Below, piece after piece: positions 13,588-18,227 of a stretch of 18,227 bases of DNA (position 1 is its first letter; the number at the start of each line of letters is the position of its first letter). The stretch lies in NCBI GenBank assembly GCA_017527625.1, contig JAFXPV010000004.1, positions 1-18,227 of the forward strand. The letters run 5' to 3'. The translations under genes and the position numbers were made by a program. Under the pieces are notes generated by a model. That model was not told the DNA's origin. It did no database searches and was given only the letters and a program-made list of their open reading frames with translations. This DNA is from Bacteroidales bacterium. Its GTDB lineage: Bacteria; Bacteroidota; Bacteroidia; Bacteroidales; UBA932.

Positions 13588-15029
13588 AAAAACTGGTCTC
13601 ACCTCTGATACTTTTCGCCGGGGCGTTCCTCTCTACGCTCCTCCTCCAGAAGGACAGTTTCGTCCTGCAGGAGTATGAAGGGCTTTTCCTGCTCAGCGGA
13701 GACTATTTCTCCACAATGCTGCGGACCCCGTTCCCCCTGTCAGGCATCATAGCAGACTTCCTGACCCAGTTCTTCCGCTTCGGCGTCTACGCTCCGCTTA
13801 TCGTCGCCGCAGCAGTGACGGCAGCCTTCTTCCTGACCCGCAGCATACTGAGGCGCTTCGCCCTGTACACGGACATCCTGCCCGCCGCCCTCAGCTGCGC
13901 CCTGTGGATCGCAATAGCCTTCGCTCCCACGGCAAGACGCGGGGTGGCCGCAGTGCTGATATTGTTCCTGGTCTGGCTCGCGAGCCGGCTGCTGCCCCGC
14001 AGACAAGCGCGCAAGACACTTCCATTCTGGACGAACCTGGCCGCGAGCGCCCTTCTGACATCCGGAGCATTCCTGTTTCTGGCCCTGTCCGGCACCATAC
14101 GTGAGCGCGAGAGGACCGCATCGCTGAAGGTCGCAGCCGTAATGTCCGACTGGGACCGCATACTGGCCATCGCGACGCCTGAGCGGGCTGCTGCCGACCC
14201 CGAAATAATGCCCTACGCCTTCCTGGCGATGGGAGAAAAAGGCAGGTTGGGAGATGAACTTTTCAGATATCCCGTCCAAAGCCGCAGTGATTTCGATTTT
14301 TGCGAACGGCCGGAAGACGAAGTCCGCTACTTCTTCAACACCGTCCTCTACGAGACGCTGCACTGTCCGAACGAGGCCATCCACAATTACTTCCAGCTGG
14401 CCACGTATCAAGACCACGGGCAGAGTTTCCTCGTGCTGAGGCGCCTGCTCTCCGACTATTACTCCATCGGCAACTACGACCTTGCCCGCAAATACGCCGC
14501 AGTGCTCTCTAGAAGCACCCTTCACTCCCAGTATGTACGGCATTTCACCGACCGTATGGCCGAAGGCACTCCCCGCGAGGCCGACAGCCTCGCATTCCGG
14601 ACAGCCGTCCCGCTGATCACCCGCGACCCGCTGGCCAACCTAATCCTTCTGGGAGCAGGCGGCATCAACGCTCCTTCCTCACTAGACAGGGTGCTGTGCT
14701 CGCTGCTGCTGCAGAAGAACCTCGACGACTTCCAGGCTGTATTCAATTCGGCCAGGAACAGATATCCTGCAATCCCCCGCTACTATGAGGAGGCGCTCGT
14801 GCTGGCAGGCAGGTCTGAAGGCATCAGCGAGAAGACGCTCCAGCGCTACTCCTCGTTCCAGGGCGAAGTCCTTGCCCAGCCCGGCAGCCTTCCGCAGTTC
14901 TACAGAGACAGCTACTGGTATTACTATTTCTCAGATGACGAAACCACTGCGCCAAGGAAGGCCGTTCCGCAGCCAGGCAGGCGCCAGAAGAAGTCAGGCC
15001 AGGCCGGCCACAGCGCAGAGACAAGCTAA
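13584..15029 (+). CDS. DUF6057-like membrane protein with large C-terminal soluble domain
   Basis: This 481-residue protein has about five hydrophobic segments in its first 170 residues (roughly 6-21, 68-86, 99-114, 120-137 and 150-169). A hydrophilic domain of about 300 residues follows, rich in Tyr, Arg and helical pairs such as YSIGNYDLARKYAAVLS, reminiscent of TPR-like repeats. The tail (after about 460) is basic and low in complexity. The architecture and the upstream PD40 partner match proteins annotated as DUF6057 in Bacteroidetes; that assignment is from memory of the family, not a search. It overlaps the upstream lipoprotein gene by 4 nt (ATGA), so the two products are probably made together and may interact at the envelope. 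Function is unknown. A hairpin terminator follows at 15056. Confidence 0.78.
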   Translation: MKKLVSPLILFAGAFLSTLLLQKDSFVLQEYEGLFLLSGDYFSTMLRTPFPLSGIIADFLTQFFRFGVYAPLIVAAAVTAAFFLTRSILRRFALYTDILPAALSCALWIAIAFAPTARRGVAAVLILFLVWLASRLLPRRQARKTLPFWTNLAASALLTSGAFLFLALSGTIRERERTASLKVAAVMSDWDRILAIATPERAAADPEIMPYAFLAMGEKGRLGDELFRYPVQSRSDFDFCERPEDEVRYFFNTVLYETLHCPNEAIHNYFQLATYQDHGQSFLVLRRLLSDYYSIGNYDLARKYAAVLSRSTLHSQYVRHFTDRMAEGTPREADSLAFRTAVPLITRDPLANLILLGAGGINAPSSLDRVLCSLLLQKNLDDFQAVFNSARNRYPAIPRYYEEALVLAGRSEGISEKTLQRYSSFQGEVLAQPGSLPQFYRDSYWYYYFSDDETTAPRKAVPQPGRRQKKSGQAGHSAETS

Positions 15030-15055
15030 GCCCTGCAAGGGCTCTCGGACAATAA

Positions 15056-15086
15056 AAAAGGATGGCCCGGTGTGAGCCATCCTTTT
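15056..15086. terminator. Intrinsic terminator between the DUF6057-like gene and gnd
   Basis: AAAAGGATGGC (15056-15066) and GCCATCCTTTT (15076-15086) form a perfect 11-bp stem with a 9-nt loop. On the minus strand it is followed by a T-rich run, making it strong for gnd; on the plus strand the run is only four T, so it is weaker. It lies between two convergent genes. Confidence 0.88.
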
Positions 15087-15106
15087 CCATATCGGAGAAT
15101 GCCGCA

Positions 15107-16558
15107 CTATGCGGTGTAGGTGCCGGAGATGGTGTCTCCGCCGTGGCCTGTCCAGTTGGTGTGGAAGAATTCTCCGCGCGGACGGTCTGTGCGCTCGTAA
15201 GTGTGGGCGCCGAAGTAGTCACGCTGAGCCTGGAGCAGGTTGGCAGGAACGCGTTCGCAGCGATAGCCGTCATAGTAAGTGAGGGCTGCTGTGAGGGCCG
15301 GAACGGGAATACCGTTGGTGAGAGCTGTAGCAAGCACGTTGCGCCAGCCTTCCTGAGCCTCCTGCAGTTTCTTGCAGAAGAACGGGTCGACCATAAGGTT
15401 CTCGAGGGCAGGATTGTTGGTGAATGCATCTTTGATCTTGCCCAGGAAGACTGAGCGGATGATGCAGCCGCCACGCCACATAAGGGCGATTCCGCCGTAG
15501 TTAAGATCCCAGCCGTACTCCTTGGCAGCGGCACGCATCAGAGTGTAACCCTGGGCGTAAGAGATGATCTTGGCTGCGAAGAGAGCTTTCTGGAGGTCGG
15601 CGAGGAATGCTTTCTTGTCACCCTTGAATGCGGGGCGCGGACCTGCAAGAACCTTGGAAGCCTTTACCCTTTCGTCCTTCTGGGCTGACAGGCAGCGTGC
15701 GAACACGGCTTCTGAGATAAGAGTCAACGGAACACCCTGGTCGAGAGCTGAGATGGCAGTCCATTTGCCGGTACCCTTCTGGCCTGCGGTGTCGAGGATG
15801 AAGTCGACGACTGCTTCGCCTTCCGGAGTCTTGTATGCGAGGATGTCGCGGGTAATCTCGATGAGATAGCTGTCGAGGTCGCCTTTGTTCCACTCCGTGA
15901 ACACTTCGCTCATCTCCTCGTTGCTCATACCGAGCAGATCCTTCATAATCTGGTAGCACTCGCAGATAAGCTGCATATCGCCGTACTCGATACCGTTGTG
16001 GACCATCTTTACGAAGTGGCCTGCACCGTTCTCGCCTACCCAGTCGCAGCAAGGGCCGTCAGCGACCTGTGCGCAGATCTTCTGGAAGATGGGAGCAACG
16101 ATGGGCCAGGCTGCCTTAGAACCGCCGGGCATAAGTGACGGACCCTTGAGGGCACCCTCTTCTCCGCCTGAAACGCCGGTACCGATGTAGAGCAGACCTT
16201 TGCTCTCTACGTAAGCGGTACGACGGTTGGTGTCGGGATAGTGGGTGTTGCCGCCGTCGATGATGATGTCACCGGGCTCCAGCAGCGGGATGAGCTTCTC
16301 GATGAAGTCGTCCACTGCCTGACCTGCCTTGACCATCAGCATCACCTTGCGGGGACGCTCCAGTGAAGCCACGAGGTCTTCGAGAGACATTGCGCCGTAG
16401 ATGTTCTTACCCTTGGCGCGGGCATTCATAAAATTCTCAACTTTTGATACGGTGCGGTTGAAGACGCTTACGCGGAAACCTTTGCTTTCCATATTCAGCA
16501 CCAGGTTCTCACCCATCACCGCCAGGCCGATAAGGCCAATGTCTGATTTTTTCTCCAT
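15107..16558 (-). CDS. gnd: 6-phosphogluconate dehydrogenase (decarboxylating)
   Basis: This 483-residue protein, the usual bacterial length, has the N-terminal dinucleotide fold IGLIGLAVMGENL with FNRT at 33-36. It also has IIDGGNTHYPDT, GVSGGEEGALKGPSLMPGG and the catalytic segment VKMVHNGIEYGDMQL. The C-terminal tail contains the substrate-binding RPRGEFFHTNW. It converts 6-phosphogluconate to ribulose 5-phosphate and CO2, making NADPH, in the cytoplasm. In many Bacteroidales gnd sits with zwf and pgl; here it is instead the last gene after a KDG kinase and a LarA-family protein, and a terminator follows it. That context suggests feeding by gluconate-derived 6-phosphogluconate, which is inference. 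The 33-nt upstream gap shows no promoter match. Confidence 0.97.
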   Translation of the reverse strand: MEKKSDIGLIGLAVMGENLVLNMESKGFRVSVFNRTVSKVENFMNARAKGKNIYGAMSLEDLVASLERPRKVMLMVKAGQAVDDFIEKLIPLLEPGDIIIDGGNTHYPDTNRRTAYVESKGLLYIGTGVSGGEEGALKGPSLMPGGSKAAWPIVAPIFQKICAQVADGPCCDWVGENGAGHFVKMVHNGIEYGDMQLICECYQIMKDLLGMSNEEMSEVFTEWNKGDLDSYLIEITRDILAYKTPEGEAVVDFILDTAGQKGTGKWTAISALDQGVPLTLISEAVFARCLSAQKDERVKASKVLAGPRPAFKGDKKAFLADLQKALFAAKIISYAQGYTLMRAAAKEYGWDLNYGGIALMWRGGCIIRSVFLGKIKDAFTNNPALENLMVDPFFCKKLQEAQEGWRNVLATALTNGIPVPALTAALTYYDGYRCERVPANLLQAQRDYFGAHTYERTDRPRGEFFHTNWTGHGGDTISGTYTA

Positions 16559-16591
16559 TAGTATTGTTTGTTTTTTATTCTTGAATTGAAG

Positions 16592-17872
16592 TTAGTCCTT
16601 GAATCTGTCGGGATGCGCCCAGAGTCCAAGCGCCGGGTTGGATATGTAGTAGATTTCCTCACCGTCCGGCATTGTGTTCCAGCCGTCCTTGAGGCTCTCG
16701 ATGGGATAGCGGGCTACCATATCGTTGTAATGGCAGTAGCCGAAGCCGACTCCTTCGATCTCCTCGCGGGTCATACCGTCGCCGGGGCAGTAGGTGATGT
16801 GGAAACGTCCTTCCGAAGAACCGTGGATGAGATGGGCCGATGCGCCCAGGTTGTCCTGCAGGTCCTGGTTGGCCTCGGTGCACTCGAGAGTGTGGGGAGT
16901 GCCCTTATAGCCGTACTTGCGGATGAGGCCGTCGATGGTCTTGTCCTCGCCGAACTCCTTGAGGGCCGGAGCGAGGATAATCAGTTCGGCACCGTCGGCA
17001 AGTGCCATACGGGTGCGGTAAACAGCCTTGTTGCCGAGCCAGGTGCTCTTGAACTCCTCGGGATCAAGATAGACGATGCATTTCTTGATGGGCTTGTCGA
17101 GCATAATGAAGTTTGTCTCCATCGACAGTTCGCAGGCTTTGCGGAAGCACTCGGCGTCGTCGCCGATGAAAAGACCCTTGAGCTCCATCTTGCCGGTGTC
17201 GTTGTTCTTGGCCAGCACGGTCTGGATATAGACTATCGGAAGATCAGGGATGAAATGCTGACGGGCATACTCGAACACGGCGCGGACGGGACCGCCGGGA
17301 CGCCCCATCAGGCGTTCCATACCGTATGACGAACCGATGAAGTGGCTCTTGTTGATGCCTTCGCTGCCGCCGACACCCACGAAGAGATTTTTGGTGTAGT
17401 TGGCCATTCCAACCACCTCGTGAGGAACCACCTGGCCTATCGACAGGATAAGGTCGATGTCTTTCTCGAGGAGGAGCTTGTTGACCTGTGCGGGCCAGTC
17501 GTAGTGCAGTTTGCCTTCTGACACCTCCTCTACATAAGAGGCAGGCACGCGGCCAACAGTCACCACGTCGTTGCGCCAGTCGTGCACGCGGAAAATGTCG
17601 CGGGGAGTGTGTCCGAACATAGTCTTGATCTGCTCCTCGGTCATTGCGGTATGCGTGCCGAGCGCGGGCATCACGTCGGTCAGCTTGTCCTGGTAGTAGT
17701 CATATATCATCTCCGTGATGGGGCCTGCATACGAATTGAATCTCGTAAAGTCAGGCGGCAGGGCTATGACCCTGTTCTTGGGACCCATCCCGTCGAACAC
17801 CTGCTTGAGCGCAGCGCGCACTTCGTCCGGAGTGATGTTGTCGGTTTTAGAACCTCTTGCGTAGTAAAGCAT
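16592..17872 (-). CDS. LarA-family nickel-pincer racemase/epimerase homologue (DUF2088), probably acting on a sugar acid
   Basis: This 426-residue protein matches the LarA fold, and the key residues of Lactiplantibacillus plantarum LarA can be aligned by eye. PDFTR (40-44) supplies an arginine. GTHT supplies His74 (LarA His108), VPHEVVG supplies His151 (His174), NYTK supplies Lys161 (Lys184, which bonds the nickel-pincer cofactor) and NKSHF supplies His177 (His200, a nickel ligand). The spacings 151-161-177 equal 174-184-200 in LarA, so it is probably an active cofactor enzyme. LarA homologues invert the 2-hydroxyl carbon of several hydroxy acids, including sugar acids. Between KDG kinase and 6-phosphogluconate dehydrogenase genes, a gluconate/mannonate-type 2-epimerase is the attractive guess. 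No larB, larC or larE cofactor genes are in the window. Confidence 0.85.
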   Translation of the reverse strand: MLYYARGSKTDNITPDEVRAALKQVFDGMGPKNRVIALPPDFTRFNSYAGPITEMIYDYYQDKLTDVMPALGTHTAMTEEQIKTMFGHTPRDIFRVHDWRNDVVTVGRVPASYVEEVSEGKLHYDWPAQVNKLLLEKDIDLILSIGQVVPHEVVGMANYTKNLFVGVGGSEGINKSHFIGSSYGMERLMGRPGGPVRAVFEYARQHFIPDLPIVYIQTVLAKNNDTGKMELKGLFIGDDAECFRKACELSMETNFIMLDKPIKKCIVYLDPEEFKSTWLGNKAVYRTRMALADGAELIILAPALKEFGEDKTIDGLIRKYGYKGTPHTLECTEANQDLQDNLGASAHLIHGSSEGRFHITYCPGDGMTREEIEGVGFGYCHYNDMVARYPIESLKDGWNTMPDGEEIYYISNPALGLWAHPDRFKD

Positions 17873-17884
17873 AGTTTCGGTGGA

Positions 17885-18227
17885 TTAACGTTTTACACGT
17901 GCGTTGCCTTTCCAGATGCTCCAAACCTGGTCCTCGTCGGCAGGCTGGCCGTAGTCGGTGAGCATTGTGGTTGCAAGAGCGCCGGTAGCCCAGCCGAACT
18001 GGATCCATTTCTCGGGCTCCCAGCCTCTGAGCATAGCGTAGAGCAGGCCGCCCACGAAACCGTCACCACCGCCGATGCGGTCGAGTACGTGGATCTCGCG
18101 AGGCTCGACAACGTGCCAGTTGCCGTCTTCAAACATAATGGCGCCCCAGTTGTGGCTGTTGGTGTGGTTGACCTGACGCAGGGTGGTAGCGTATACCTGT
18201 GCGTTCGGATATTCCTTGCGGACGCGG
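17885..18227 (-). CDS. kdgK: PfkB-family 2-dehydro-3-deoxygluconokinase, C-terminal part (runs off right edge)
   Basis: The open frame enters from the right edge at 18226 and ends at TAA 17885-17887, giving 113 residues of the C-terminal end. It contains TLRQVNHTNSHNWGAI and LDRIGGGDGFVGGLLYAML, the second PfkB signature. The GGGD form, with its catalytic aspartate, and the preceding DR are typical of 2-keto-3-deoxygluconate kinases rather than ribokinases. The enzyme would phosphorylate KDG to KDPG for aldolase cleavage in uronate or sugar-acid breakdown. It is the first visible gene of the unit and ends 12 nt before the LarA-family start. The N-terminal two thirds are missing, so substrate preference is only moderately supported. 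Confidence 0.82.
   Translation of the reverse strand, partial: RVRKEYPNAQVYATTLRQVNHTNSHNWGAIMFEDGNWHVVEPREIHVLDRIGGGDGFVGGLLYAMLRGWEPEKWIQFGWATGALATTMLTDYGQPADEDQVWSIWKGNARVKR

Overview
The window looks like chromosomal DNA from a fairly GC-rich member of the Bacteroidales (Bacteroidota), possibly a gut lineage. The evidence is the gene repertoire (a TonB-dependent receptor under a cobalamin riboswitch, lipoprotein GH3, a PD40/DUF6057 pair, the YqeY–rhomboid group), the lack of clear Shine-Dalgarno sequences, and several intergenic TAnnTTTG boxes, the -7 promoter element of this phylum. There are no rRNA or tRNA genes, CRISPR arrays, transposases or phage genes. Genes are densely packed, with many 1-4 bp overlaps. 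The genus cannot be named from this sequence alone.

Layout. (1) 1-551, minus: N-terminal part of a BtuB-like TonB-dependent receptor that runs off the left edge. It is preceded by a cobalamin riboswitch (about 561-768, minus). (2) 814-5102, plus: cobU-cobT-cobS, the nucleotide-loop assembly enzymes of cobalamin, with a GH3 glycosidase lipoprotein gene joined to cobS by an ATGA overlap. A bidirectional hairpin terminator lies at 5118-5151. (3) 8787-5166, minus: a Fur-family regulator, a P1B-2 Zn/Cd-type P-type ATPase with a His-rich N-terminus, and an iron-type alcohol dehydrogenase. A perfect 15-bp palindrome sits upstream of the ATPase -7 box. (4) 8846-10875, plus: an exported VanX-family D-Ala-D-Ala dipeptidase overlapping a MATE efflux gene. 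(5) 12200-10884, minus: yqeY, a rhomboid protease gene (TTG start) and a small one-helix membrane protein. (6) 12262-15029, plus: a lipoprotein with a CxxCH motif and a PD40/TolB-like propeller, overlapping a DUF6057-like membrane protein, then a hairpin terminator at 15056-15086. (7) 18227-15107, minus: a partial 2-keto-3-deoxygluconate kinase, a LarA-family (nickel-pincer) racemase/epimerase homologue, and 6-phosphogluconate dehydrogenase, apparently one operon.

How it fits together. The left end serves cobalamin uptake and assembly, but only the transporter side carries the riboswitch. The centre is a metal-homeostasis block. The right end looks like sugar-acid metabolism, in which an epimerase could connect the mannonate/KDG branch with gluconate and 6-phosphogluconate. 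No wholly new system is demonstrable from sequence alone. The best leads are the kdgK-larA-like-gnd operon, the CxxCH-propeller/DUF6057 pair, the repeated placement of -7 promoter boxes 4-8 nt before start codons (predicted leaderless mRNAs), and the candidate metal-regulator operator.
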